The notes beneath the pieces were generated by a model. That model searched no databases. It had not been told where the DNA came from and worked only from the letters and a program-made list of their open reading frames with translations. Of a DNA stretch of 45,782 bases, positions 16,886-25,068 are shown piece after piece. The DNA is from Nitratireductor sp. ZSWI3. Its GTDB lineage: Bacteria > Pseudomonadota > Alphaproteobacteria > Rhizobiales > Rhizobiaceae. How positions within the stretch are numbered: the first letter of the stretch is position 1; every line of letters starts with the position of its first letter. The DNA is taken from positions 1-45,782 of the forward strand of contig NZ_JANKOF010000032.1 in assembly GCF_024655565.1 (NCBI RefSeq). The letters are read 5' to 3'. Both the position numbers and the translations under genes were made by a program.

Positions 16886-17848
16886 TCAGTAACCGAGATC
16901 CTTCTTGGCCTCGTAGACGGCCTGCGGATCGTCAGCCTGGGTGTAGAGCTTCGATTCCGTCTGGATGAATTTCGGCGGCTCGGTGCCGTCCTTGAGATAG
17001 GCCGCGAGCGCGTCGAAGGCGGGCCCCGCCATGTTGGGCGTCAGCTCCACCGTGGCGTTCGCCTCGCCTGCCGCCATGGCCTGGAAAATGTCCGGCACGG
17101 CGTCGATCGACACGATCAGGATGTCCTCGCCCGGCTTCAGGCCGGCCTCCTTGATCGCCTGGATGGCGCCGACGGCCATATCGTCGTTGTGGGCGTAGAG
17201 CGCGCAGATGCTCTTGCCGCCGTTCTCGGCCTTCAGGAAGCTCTCCATGACTTCCTTGCCCTTGGTGCGGGTGAAGTCGCCGGTCTGGCTGCGGACGATC
17301 TTGATGTTGTCGTGGCCGGCGATGCCCTCCTCGAAACCGGCCTTGCGCTTGATCGCCGGCGAGGAGCCGGTCGTGCCCTGCAGTTCGACGACGTTGCACG
17401 GCTTGTCGCCCACCGCGCCGACCAGCCAGTCGCCGGCCACCTTGCCCTCATGATGAAGGTCCGAACCGACGGCCGTCAGGTAGAGATCGTCGGACGAATC
17501 CACCTGGCGATCGAGCAGGACGACAGGGATTTCCGCCTCCTTGGCCTCTTCAAGCACCGAGTCCCAGCCGGTCGCCACGACGGGTGCGATAAGAATCGCA
17601 TCGACGCCCTGGGCGATGAAGGACCGGAGCGCCTTGATCTGGTTTTCCTGCTTCTGCTGCGCATCGGCGAATTTCAGGTCGATGCCGCGCTTCTCGGCCT
17701 CCTGGCGCGTCAACGTGGTTTCGGCGGCCCGCCAGCCCGATTCCGAGCCGATCTGCGAGAAGCCGATCGTCTGCGCCAGGGCGCCCGATGTGGTGAATGC
17801 CAGTACCGCGAGCGCGCACGCGCCCATCCATGCCTTTTTCGAAAGCAT
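16886..17848 (-). CDS. ytfQ: CUT2 sugar-binding protein, YtfQ-like (galactofuranose type)
   Basis: 320 residues. A signal peptide ends at SGALAQ (about residue 25), and the mature protein starts TIGFSQIGSESGWRAAETTLTRQEAEKRG, the YtfQ pattern. LDRQVDSSDDLYLTAVGSDLHHEGK and AHNDDMAVGAIQAIKEAGLKPG follow. It captures the sugar in the periplasm for the ytfR-ytfT-yjfF importer. Two adjacent ATGs exist (17851, 17848). The second is preferred because GGAGG lies five bases before it. As first gene it marks the operon promoter, in the 17850-17925 region. Confidence 0.87.
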   Translation of the reverse strand: MLSKKAWMGACALAVLAFTTSGALAQTIGFSQIGSESGWRAAETTLTRQEAEKRGIDLKFADAQQKQENQIKALRSFIAQGVDAILIAPVVATGWDSVLEEAKEAEIPVVLLDRQVDSSDDLYLTAVGSDLHHEGKVAGDWLVGAVGDKPCNVVELQGTTGSSPAIKRKAGFEEGIAGHDNIKIVRSQTGDFTRTKGKEVMESFLKAENGGKSICALYAHNDDMAVGAIQAIKEAGLKPGEDILIVSIDAVPDIFQAMAAGEANATVELTPNMAGPAFDALAAYLKDGTEPPKFIQTESKLYTQADDPQAVYEAKKDLGY

Positions 17849-17925
17849 CATTTCCTCCCTAACGATGTGGGCTCCTCACCCGGGACTCAAAAAATCATAC
17901 TATATTACTTTTGTAAACAGACACC

Positions 17926-18009
17926 GTGCTCCTTCTGATCGGTCTCAGCCTGCCACGCGGCACGCGCAGCAGGGAGCACTATGGCGACTGGAACCGCTAC
18001 ATCCTGTGA
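17926..18009 (+). pseudogene. Possible C-terminal remnant of a lost gene
   Basis: A short frame after an in-frame TAA reads VLLLIGLSLPRGTRSREHY...GDWNRYIL and ends in TGA. The composition (SREHYGDWNRYIL) looks like a real enzyme C terminus rather than random GC-rich translation. It has no start, ribosome site or upstream coding sequence. I cannot name the parent protein. It may be what remains of a gene that once stood downstream of a promoter here. Confidence 0.25.
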
Positions 18010-18057
18010 GACGCGGTCGTTATGTCTTTGAAGGCGGCGCGTGCTCGGTCACTGGCG

Positions 18058-18867
18058 TCATTTCCGCGCTGTCGCCGTCGTCATGTTCACCTGAAGCGCC
18101 AGGCCGCCGTCCACCGCGAACCGCTGCCACTGCGCGCAGACATCCTCTTCCAGTGCATGGCGTCTTGCCGGATCGGCCTGATTGACCGCTTCGGCGAGCG
18201 GCGTGCTTTGGATGTATTGCCACAGGAAATCGGCGGGTGCCGGGAGGCGAAAGGCCTTCGGCTTCGCCTGAACGTCGACTTTCTCGAAGCCGGCGCTGCG
18301 CATGAGCTCGCGGAGTTCGCCGACATCGTGCATCGAGAACACGAGGTCGACGAAGAGGGCGGCTTTCGGGCCTATGTGACCGGCCAGGGCATCCCTCATG
18401 ATCGCAAAGATCTGCGGCGTTGGCCCGGGCACGGCGAGGATGGCGCGTCCGCCGGCAACCAGGACCCGCCGCATCTCCTGCAATGCGGCGTGCCTGTCGG
18501 CGACAAACTGGAGCCCCATCTGGCAGAGAACCACATCGAACGCCTCGTCCGGGATCGGCATCGCCTCCGCACGCGCCTCGTACCACTCGATCGACATGTC
18601 GGGCGGCGTCTGCGAACGAGCCACCGCCAGCATGCCGGGGTTCACGTCGAGGCCCGCAACCCTGCCGTCGGCACCGACGCGGTCCGCCGCGCGCCGCGTC
18701 ACGACCCCGGTGCCGCATGCGACATCGAGCACGCGCTCTCCCGGCTGGAGACCCGCAACGCCGATCAGGTCGTCGGCCACCGGCGCGCCGATGGAAGGGA
18801 CAAAGAAGCGCTGATAGTTTTCAGCGGCGGTTCCTTCATAGGATTTCCCGTAGATTTGCTGAGTCAT
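18058..18867 (-). CDS. Class I SAM-dependent methyltransferase
   Basis: 269 residues. Motif I VLDVACGTGVVTRRAA (about 45-60), the acidic loop AGLDVNPGML (about 70-79) and motif IV-like FDVVLCQMGLQFV (about 110-122) define a Rossmann methyltransferase of the UbiE/type-11 kind. The second ATG (18867) is used because GGAGG stands about six bases upstream; the first ATG would add only MEDA. It lies downstream of the TPR-LuxR regulator on the same strand (155-base gap), so the regulator probably acts locally. The methyl acceptor is unknown. Confidence 0.85.
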   Translation of the reverse strand: MTQQIYGKSYEGTAAENYQRFFVPSIGAPVADDLIGVAGLQPGERVLDVACGTGVVTRRAADRVGADGRVAGLDVNPGMLAVARSQTPPDMSIEWYEARAEAMPIPDEAFDVVLCQMGLQFVADRHAALQEMRRVLVAGGRAILAVPGPTPQIFAIMRDALAGHIGPKAALFVDLVFSMHDVGELRELMRSAGFEKVDVQAKPKAFRLPAPADFLWQYIQSTPLAEAVNQADPARRHALEEDVCAQWQRFAVDGGLALQVNMTTATARK

Positions 18868-19022
18868 CGCGTCCTCCATTTCCTACAGCGCCGTGCGTCC
18901 TTCTGGATGCGCAAAGGACGCTATTCGGAAGGAGCATATGTCGGACATCCGGGCCGGCGCTTCGGGCAAACCACCCAATCGAGGAAGATGAAGCATGGGT
19001 GATTCCACCCAAGCCCGCCCCT

Positions 19023-20696
19023 TCAGACCAGGCGGTGCTCGTAGGCCCAGGCGGTGGCGGCAGCGCGCGTGGGAACGTCGAGCTTGTTGAAGATGTTGCT
19101 GACGTGCCTGTCCACCGTCTTTCCGCTCAGTTGCAATTCGTCGGCGATCTGCCGGTTGGTCTTGCCGGCCGCGACCAGGCGGAGAACCTGCAACTCGCGG
19201 GGAGACAGGCCCCCTGCCTCGTGCGGCCGCGCGCCCAGCAGGGTGTCGACGCGTGAGAGATCGGGCACCGCCCCGAGCTGCTGGAACACCGCGCGGGCCG
19301 CCTGCCACTCCAGCAACGCACCGTCGTCATCGCCGAGGGTGCGGCAGGCGAGGCCCATCGCGACGCGTGCGCGCGCCGCGTCATGCGGGGCGTCGACCCG
19401 CAGCCAGCCTTCGATGGCCCGGCGCAGCCAGACCGCCGCCGCCTGCGCTTCACCTTCAGCCAACTCCGTCGCCCCCCGCGCCTCGGCCGCAAGAATGTCG
19501 AGCAACTCGGTTCCATAGCCTTGCGCCATGTCCTCCAGTTCGCCGCAGGCGCGTCGCGCCTCGTCGATCTCGCTGGCCGCCAGCATGATCTCGATATGGG
19601 CCGGCAGCAGCCGGATACGCCGCATCTCGTCGGTCGTCGCATCCATGACGCGCCGGATCGCGGCCACGGCCGCGTCAATCCGGCTTTCGGCCAAGCGCAG
19701 CAGGGCAAGGCCCGGCTGCGGCTCGAGACCACACTCGCTGGTATTCCGGTAGGCCTGCTCGGCAGCGCCGAAATCTCCCCGCAGACGGTGGACCTCCGCC
19801 ATCTGGTACCACGCTCCAGCCGCGTCCTTGCGGTTGTTCGACCGCGTCAAGCGCTCCACCGCCTGTTGTGCTTCCTCGAGCGCATCCTGCCATGCGCCGC
19901 AGAGCCGCTTGATCTCGGCCCGGTGCATCAGGCAGGTGCCGCTGAAGCTGACCAGTTGCGGCTGGTCCGAGCACCATCGCCCCAGAGCGGACGTCCATTC
20001 GCGTGCGCGGTCCAGCACATGGATCTGCTGGCAGGCTTCGATCACGCTGCAGTAGATCAAGCCGGTGAGCAGCGGCGACAATTCGCCGGCCACGACCGAG
20101 ACCATCGCCTCGTCCAGAAGCGCCAGGCCTTCCGAGCTCCGTCGCTGTCGCAACAGGACACGGCCCTGCAGATGCCGGGCGCAAGCCGTCAGATCGGCAT
20201 CCGCGAAACGTTGGCCGATCTCGGCCGCGCGGCTGGCCGCGGCGTGAGCCGCGTCGAGATCGCCCGCGGCAAGATGCCGTTCGACCAGGGGCAGCATGAG
20301 ATAGCCCCGTTCGGCACAATCGTCCGGCGCGCCCTCAAGCAGCCGATGCGCCCGCCCGAACCAGCCGCTCGCCGGGCCCATTTCCCCGCGAAAGGCGAGG
20401 CGCAGGCCCAGCCAGAAGGCGCAGCGCGCGGCCCGATGACGCTCGCCGGCGTCAAGACACGCATGGTGGGCCCGCTCCAGGGTCCGCAGATACGCCTCGT
20501 CGCGTCCGGTCAGATAGGCGGCCATCGCCAGCCGTTCGAGATCGTCCACCGCGAGCGAAGCAGCCTCGTGGGCATGCGAGAGGAACGCGTAGGCGTCGTC
20601 CCACGCCCTTTCCTCATAAGCCTGGCGACCGCGCATGAGCTGATCCGCCGCCTCCGGGGCGCCGCTGCCGAACCGCTGTCGATCTGCTCTGCCCAT
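19023..20696 (-). CDS. TPR-containing LuxR-type transcriptional regulator
   Basis: 557 residues. About 450 residues of helical TPR-like repeats (Ala/Leu/Arg-rich, from about 20 to 470) are followed by a LuxR/GerE helix-turn-helix (about 493-550: LSPRELQVLRLVAAGKTNRQIADELQLSGKTVDRHVSNIFNKLDV). No receiver, PAS or ATPase domain precedes the TPRs, so it resembles the shorter relatives of MalT/LAL regulators without the NTPase. TPRs probably sense a protein or peptide partner (inference). It is followed by a methyltransferase on the same strand. Confidence 0.85.
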   Translation of the reverse strand: MGRADRQRFGSGAPEAADQLMRGRQAYEERAWDDAYAFLSHAHEAASLAVDDLERLAMAAYLTGRDEAYLRTLERAHHACLDAGERHRAARCAFWLGLRLAFRGEMGPASGWFGRAHRLLEGAPDDCAERGYLMLPLVERHLAAGDLDAAHAAASRAAEIGQRFADADLTACARHLQGRVLLRQRRSSEGLALLDEAMVSVVAGELSPLLTGLIYCSVIEACQQIHVLDRAREWTSALGRWCSDQPQLVSFSGTCLMHRAEIKRLCGAWQDALEEAQQAVERLTRSNNRKDAAGAWYQMAEVHRLRGDFGAAEQAYRNTSECGLEPQPGLALLRLAESRIDAAVAAIRRVMDATTDEMRRIRLLPAHIEIMLAASEIDEARRACGELEDMAQGYGTELLDILAAEARGATELAEGEAQAAAVWLRRAIEGWLRVDAPHDAARARVAMGLACRTLGDDDGALLEWQAARAVFQQLGAVPDLSRVDTLLGARPHEAGGLSPRELQVLRLVAAGKTNRQIADELQLSGKTVDRHVSNIFNKLDVPTRAAATAWAYEHRLV

Positions 20697-21021
20697 CCGC
20701 AGTGCTCCGGCGAAGAACGGAACCTCCCCGCATCATTAGCCGTGTTGGGGCCGTGTTGGCGTCGACAGGCAGTATAGCATGCTGGAAAGAGGATGGCCGG
20801 GAGGCGGACCAACCCCTGGGTTCGCGCTCCCCCGATCAGCTCGCGGCGGCTGGATAGCCTTCGATCCTTCTGCACGAAAGATCCCGATGCATCAGTCGAT
20901 CACCTGTCGGATTCACTTGAATAATGTTCTGGAAAGACATCTGTTTCCCCCGGTCTCGGATTGACGTCGGCAAGCTGCGTTGCTTTTTGATTCTGCAGTC
21001 AATCAAGCAGGATCCAGCACC
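20697..21021. promoter_or_regulatory. 325-base divergent intergenic region with a helically phased direct repeat
   Basis: No gene is visible. Close to the LuxR start, GCCGTGTTGG occurs twice (20739-20748 and 20750-20759) with an 11-bp period, one DNA turn, which is a plausible dimer site for the LuxR protein. No convincing sigma-70 promoter could be picked by eye for the plus-strand gene at 21022. Confidence 0.35.
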
Positions 21022-21393
21022 ATGCGTCTCATCATCTTTACTATTCTTGGCATCGCCCTTTTGGCTTTCGGGTTCTACATGCAGTTCGCTGGATCCAGTG
21101 TCACTGCCGCACAGAAGCTGCGTTGTGAGGAGACCGTCCGAAACGTCTATGCAGACAGCGAAGAGGCGAGAAACCTGTTTCTTTCCAGATGCGGCGAACC
21201 CGGCGTGATTGCCATGATGGAGGCGAGAGCGAACGGTATGGGCGCCGAGGAAGCCGCTCAATCGATCGGATCCGCCAATCGCGGCAGCATTCTCAGCGAC
21301 TTGATCAGCTACGCGTTGATCGGCGGCGGTATCGGTGCGATCGGTGCTGCATGCGCTTCAGCCATTCGCGGAAAGAAGCGCGCGGGAGCCTAA
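21022..21393 (+). CDS. Small two-segment membrane protein of unknown function
   Basis: 123 residues. An N-terminal hydrophobic segment (MRLIIFTILGIALLAFGFYM) and a second near the C terminus (LISYALIGGGIGAIGAACASAI) bracket a hydrophilic middle of about 60 residues with two cysteines (LRCEET, LSRCGEPG) that could pair. The tail is basic (RGKKRAGA). With both termini cytoplasmic the middle would face the periplasm. ATG 21022 is used because AGGA lies nine bases upstream and the segment then starts at residue 2. I do not recognise the family. Confidence 0.65.
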   Translation: MRLIIFTILGIALLAFGFYMQFAGSSVTAAQKLRCEETVRNVYADSEEARNLFLSRCGEPGVIAMMEARANGMGAEEAAQSIGSANRGSILSDLISYALIGGGIGAIGAACASAIRGKKRAGA

Positions 21394-21472
21394 CCGTCTT
21401 TTCGCACTCCATCCTGCCCCGACGTTGCAGCGATCCCTGTGGCGCGGCGGTGAAAGAATGCAGCGAGGGCAT

Positions 21473-22051
21473 ATGAGCAGGGACGGAAAGCCGCACCGTC
21501 GGATGACATGGTTCAAGAGATTGGCGATGCTCGCGCTTGTTGCGCTCGCACTGCTCGCAGGATCCGTCTGGTATGGCGGCAGGGTGCCTGGCAGTGCCCC
21601 CTTGGGAGAGACGATAGATGCGTTCCGAAAGATCTGTATCGAAACCATGGTCTACAAGCTGGAGCCGGAGGGCGCCGGCCGCGGGGAAGCCCTTCAAGAA
21701 CTCGGTCTGACGCATGAAGCATCCGGGGTACCGGAGATGCGCAGCAATGCTTCCGGATCGCTTTGGGCGAAAGGCCGAGCGCGAGACGATGGAGGGTATG
21801 AATGCGCCATCGCTTATCGGAACCGCTTCGACACGTTGCCATTGCAGCGTCTGTACTTCGCCTGGAAGATGGACGTTTCGGGCATGACGAAAGTCGACCA
21901 GTCCACCCTGGGCTTCTCAGGACCGAACTACGAGGCGTGGCCCGTGGATGTCTACGCGTTCAAGGATGATCTCTTCACCTACTATCTGACCTTCGAGCCG
22001 CCGAACGAAGACACCTATTACCAGCTTCGGCTGGTCAAGGTGCCGGAATAG
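21473..22051 (+). CDS. Membrane-anchored or exported protein of unknown function
   Basis: 192 residues. A basic N terminus (DGKPHRRMTWFKR) is followed by a hydrophobic segment LAMLALVALALLAGSVWYGG (about 18-37), so the rest should be periplasmic. The soluble part is acidic and aromatic-rich (LYFAWKMDVSGM, YYLTFEPPNEDTYYQLRLV) with no recognisable motif. The ATG at 21473 has GAGG upstream; an ATG at 21458 is also possible. It follows the other small membrane gene by 79 bases on the same strand, and the two may form one operon. Confidence 0.6.
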   Translation: MSRDGKPHRRMTWFKRLAMLALVALALLAGSVWYGGRVPGSAPLGETIDAFRKICIETMVYKLEPEGAGRGEALQELGLTHEASGVPEMRSNASGSLWAKGRARDDGGYECAIAYRNRFDTLPLQRLYFAWKMDVSGMTKVDQSTLGFSGPNYEAWPVDVYAFKDDLFTYYLTFEPPNEDTYYQLRLVKVPE

Positions 22052-22080
22052 GTGGCCTGAAGGTAATTTTCCCGGTCGCT

Positions 22081-23010
22081 TCAGGCGTCGGCGATCCTGG
22101 CGCGGAAGCGTTCGGTGCCACGCTCGATGTGATCGAGCAGATCGGCCGCCGCCCAGTGGCGCTCGAAGGGGTTGTAGTCAACCACCCGCGAATGAGCGTT
22201 CGCGAAGGTTCCGAGCCACACGTGCCAGATCTTGGCGAGCTTGGGATAGCCCATGCCTTCCGCCATCGCGGCAAGGGCAAGGAAAACCGCCAGATCCCGC
22301 ACCAGCTCGGTGTCCTCGTCCCTGTGCTCGTAAAGCCAGGCATAAAGGTCGGGATGGAAATTGCCGAACACGCCGCCGAAGCCGCGCGAGCCCGCGCGCA
22401 TGGCCGCCAGCGCGATCGCCGCATTGGCGTTGACGATGGCGAAGGGCGTGCCCGCCGTCATCGCGGCGCGGCGGGCGACCGTCGGCAGGTCGCAACTGAC
22501 ATCCTTCAGGACGGCGAAGCGGCCGGTGTCGAGGCACAGCTTGAGCTCGTCGTCGCTGAGCAGGCGGCGATAGGGCGCCGGGCACTCGTAGAGCCCGAGC
22601 GGCAGGTCGGCCGGCAACACTCGCATGATCGCGTCGAGCGCATGCCGGAAAGCCTCGAAGCCGGCGTTTTGCGGGTCCAGCCTGTTGGTGACCAGGACCA
22701 GCGCATCGACGCCGGTTTCGCCCATCGCCTTCAGCTCGGCGAGCTGGTCCTCCAGCGCTTCGGATAAGTGACCCGAGGCGATGACGGGCAGCCGCCCCCG
22801 TGCGAATTCAAGGGTTCGGCGCGCCAGGAGAACGCGCTCGTCGAGGCTCAGCCTCTGCATCTCGCTCGACTGGCACACGGCGAACAATGTCTGCGCGCCG
22901 CCTTCCACATACCAGTCGGTCAGCCGCGCGAGCCCATCCTCGTCGATGCGGTCAGCCGGCGTGAACGGCGTGAGCATCACCGGCACGAGGCCGTCAATCC
23001 TGATCTTCAT
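22081..23010 (-). CDS. Dihydrodipicolinate synthase-family class I aldolase
   Basis: 309 residues, typical for the DapA/NanA family. The Schiff-base lysine is in FAVLKDVS (about 168) and the conserved tyrosine in LGLYECPAP (about 139). The usual GTTGE substrate loop is replaced by CQSSEMQRLS. Family members cleave or join pyruvate or a keto acid with an aldehyde. The altered loop argues against lysine biosynthesis and for a catabolic keto-acid aldolase or dehydratase. It is divergent from the propeller gene across an 87-base promoter carrying the palindrome also found at the IclR gene. ATG 23010 is chosen by family length; a start 24 bases upstream (23034) is possible. Confidence 0.82.
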   Translation of the reverse strand: MKIRIDGLVPVMLTPFTPADRIDEDGLARLTDWYVEGGAQTLFAVCQSSEMQRLSLDERVLLARRTLEFARGRLPVIASGHLSEALEDQLAELKAMGETGVDALVLVTNRLDPQNAGFEAFRHALDAIMRVLPADLPLGLYECPAPYRRLLSDDELKLCLDTGRFAVLKDVSCDLPTVARRAAMTAGTPFAIVNANAAIALAAMRAGSRGFGGVFGNFHPDLYAWLYEHRDEDTELVRDLAVFLALAAMAEGMGYPKLAKIWHVWLGTFANAHSRVVDYNPFERHWAAADLLDHIERGTERFRARIADA

Positions 23011-23034
23011 TTCGCGTCCGTCTGCAGGTTTCAT

Positions 23035-23079
23035 TTGCCAGGCTATATGATACGAAGTGAAATTGGAATAGGATTCCAA
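23035..23079. promoter_or_regulatory. Divergent promoter with IclR-type operator (site 1)
   Basis: TTGGAAT-AGG-ATTCCAA (23063-23079) is a perfect 7+3+7 palindrome. For the plus strand, a -35 TTGCCA (23035-23040) and -10 TGAAAT (23058-23063) with 17-bp spacing lead straight into it, so a bound protein would cover the transcription start. The same core recurs at 32031-32046 upstream of the IclR gene. Confidence 0.7.
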
Positions 23080-23097
23080 AAATGGAGGAGCAGCATC

Positions 23098-25068
23098 TTG
23101 AGCGTGACCCGGTGGGAGGATGACGCATCGGTCTGGACCGGCCCGTCCTATGCGGATCGAGCGATCGGCTATCATCCCGATGTGCGGTCGGCCCCGGTGG
23201 CCGGCCGCATCATCACCTGCGTCGACGTGGTCGACTGGGACGGCGACGGCGGCCGCGATCTTCTCTTGTCGAGCTGGGACACCTGCTACGAGGGGCGCGT
23301 CTTTCTCTATCCCCAGATCGGGACCCGGCCCGACGGCACGCCGCTCCTCGGCGGCGAACGGATCGTCGAGGGCGTGCGCGGCTATGTCACCGCCGTGCGC
23401 GACGGCGACCGCTTCCATCTCCTCTCCGTCTCGCGGATGCGCCGGCAGATCTACCTGTTCCCCAACATCGGCACTGCGCGCGAGCCGCGTTTCGGCGAGC
23501 CGGTCGCGCTCGACCTTCAAGCCGACTGGGTCAGGGGCAACGAATATTTCCACATGGCCCGCTTCCACGACATCGACGGCGACGGCGTTCCCGAGCTCGT
23601 CGTGGGCACCGATTGCTGGGACGATTACTGGCCGAGCGGCCTCGAATGGAACGATGTCGGCTATCGCGCCTATGATGCGGCGGGGCGCTGGCTGGGCGGG
23701 CCGCTGCGCGGTTTCCTCTATGCCTTCAAGAACACGGGGACGCCGAGCGCGCCGGTGCTCGGCCGCGGCGAGACCATCCTCGCGGGCGAGACCCCGCTCG
23801 AGGTCTACGGCCAGTGCGCGCCAGCCTTCGGAGATTTTGCCGGCGACGGGAAGAATGCCGTCGTGTGCGGCGAATTCTGGAACATCCTTCACTTCGCGCG
23901 CCAGAGGGGGCCCTTCGCCTTCGAACAACCGGCGCTGGTTGCCGATGCCGCCGGCGATCCCGTGCTTCTGGATCAGTGCATTCACCTGCCCTGCGCCGTC
24001 GACTGGGACGGCGACGGGCGGCTCGACATCCTGGTCGGCGCCGAGGATGGCTATGTGACGTTCCTCCGCAACACCGGGACCGGCCCCGACGGGCGACCGG
24101 CCTTCGAGAAGATCGGGCGCGTCGAGGGCACCGAGCCGTCCATCCATGCCGGCGTCCTGCCCTCGCCGGCCGCTTACGATTTCTCCGGCAACGGCCTGCC
24201 CGACCTCGTCGTCGGCAACAGCACGGGCGAGCTTCTTTTTTATGAGAATCTCGGCCCGCGCGAGGCGCCGAGGCTCGCCCGCGAGGTGATGATCGAGGTG
24301 GGTGGGAAACCGGTGCGCATCGCCGCCGGCCTGACCGGCTCGATCCAGGGGCCGTCGGAAAAGATGTTCGGCTATTCCTGCCCGACGATCGCCGATTGGG
24401 ACGGCGACGGCCTTCCCGACCTGCTCGTCAGCGACGTCACTGGCCATCACAGCTTCTACCGCAATGACGGGGGCGCGGTGCCGCCGCGTTTCGAGGCGCC
24501 GCGCCCGCTGACATGGCAGGGCAAGCCGCTGAAGACGGTCTGGCGGGTCCGGCCGGCCGTGGTCGACTGGCTGGGCGACGGCCAGCTTCACTATCTCGCG
24601 CTCGACGAGGACGGCGTGTTGTCGGATTTCCGCCGCGCCTCCGACACCGAGCTTGCCGACAAGCGGCACCTGCGGTGGGAGGACGGCTCGGAAGTGCGCT
24701 TCACACAGGATGTCGGCGGCGGCCGCGGACGGGTGAAGCTGTGCGCCGTGGACTGGACCGGCAACGGCCGGATCGACCTCGTCATCGGCACGCATGCACG
24801 CGCATCCGTGCCCCCCGGGCCGACCGGCCAGCCGCGCAACACGACCGGCCAGGCGGGCATCTTCCTGCTCGAGAACATCGGCTCCAATGCCGAGCCGGTC
24901 TTCGCCTTCCCGAAGGCGTTCAGATTTCGCGGCGAGACGATCCGGATGGCCATGCACGTCGCCTCGCCCGAAGCCGTCGACTGGGACGGCAGCGGCGCGC
25001 TCGGCCTCGTGGTCGGCGTGGAAGACGGCAGCCTGGTGTGGCTGAAGCGGGAGGATCTCTCATGGTAG
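23098..25068 (+). CDS. FG-GAP/VCBS-repeat beta-propeller protein without signal peptide
   Basis: 656 residues from a TTG start with GGAGGAG seven bases upstream. Nine calcium-loop motifs of the form D-x-x-G-D/N/S-G-x-x-x-L (for example DWDGDGRLDILVGAE) lie near residues 46, 158, 245, 302, 361, 433, 490, 552 and 628. Blades end in phrases such as YLFPNIGT and LFYENLG. This is a VCBS/FG-GAP propeller, a fold used for ligand binding and sometimes for polysaccharide lyase activity. Most such proteins are secreted, yet here the first 30 residues are polar. It overlaps the next gene by seven bases. Enzymatic or sensory function is unknown. Confidence 0.82.
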   Translation: MSVTRWEDDASVWTGPSYADRAIGYHPDVRSAPVAGRIITCVDVVDWDGDGGRDLLLSSWDTCYEGRVFLYPQIGTRPDGTPLLGGERIVEGVRGYVTAVRDGDRFHLLSVSRMRRQIYLFPNIGTAREPRFGEPVALDLQADWVRGNEYFHMARFHDIDGDGVPELVVGTDCWDDYWPSGLEWNDVGYRAYDAAGRWLGGPLRGFLYAFKNTGTPSAPVLGRGETILAGETPLEVYGQCAPAFGDFAGDGKNAVVCGEFWNILHFARQRGPFAFEQPALVADAAGDPVLLDQCIHLPCAVDWDGDGRLDILVGAEDGYVTFLRNTGTGPDGRPAFEKIGRVEGTEPSIHAGVLPSPAAYDFSGNGLPDLVVGNSTGELLFYENLGPREAPRLAREVMIEVGGKPVRIAAGLTGSIQGPSEKMFGYSCPTIADWDGDGLPDLLVSDVTGHHSFYRNDGGAVPPRFEAPRPLTWQGKPLKTVWRVRPAVVDWLGDGQLHYLALDEDGVLSDFRRASDTELADKRHLRWEDGSEVRFTQDVGGGRGRVKLCAVDWTGNGRIDLVIGTHARASVPPGPTGQPRNTTGQAGIFLLENIGSNAEPVFAFPKAFRFRGETIRMAMHVASPEAVDWDGSGALGLVVGVEDGSLVWLKREDLSW

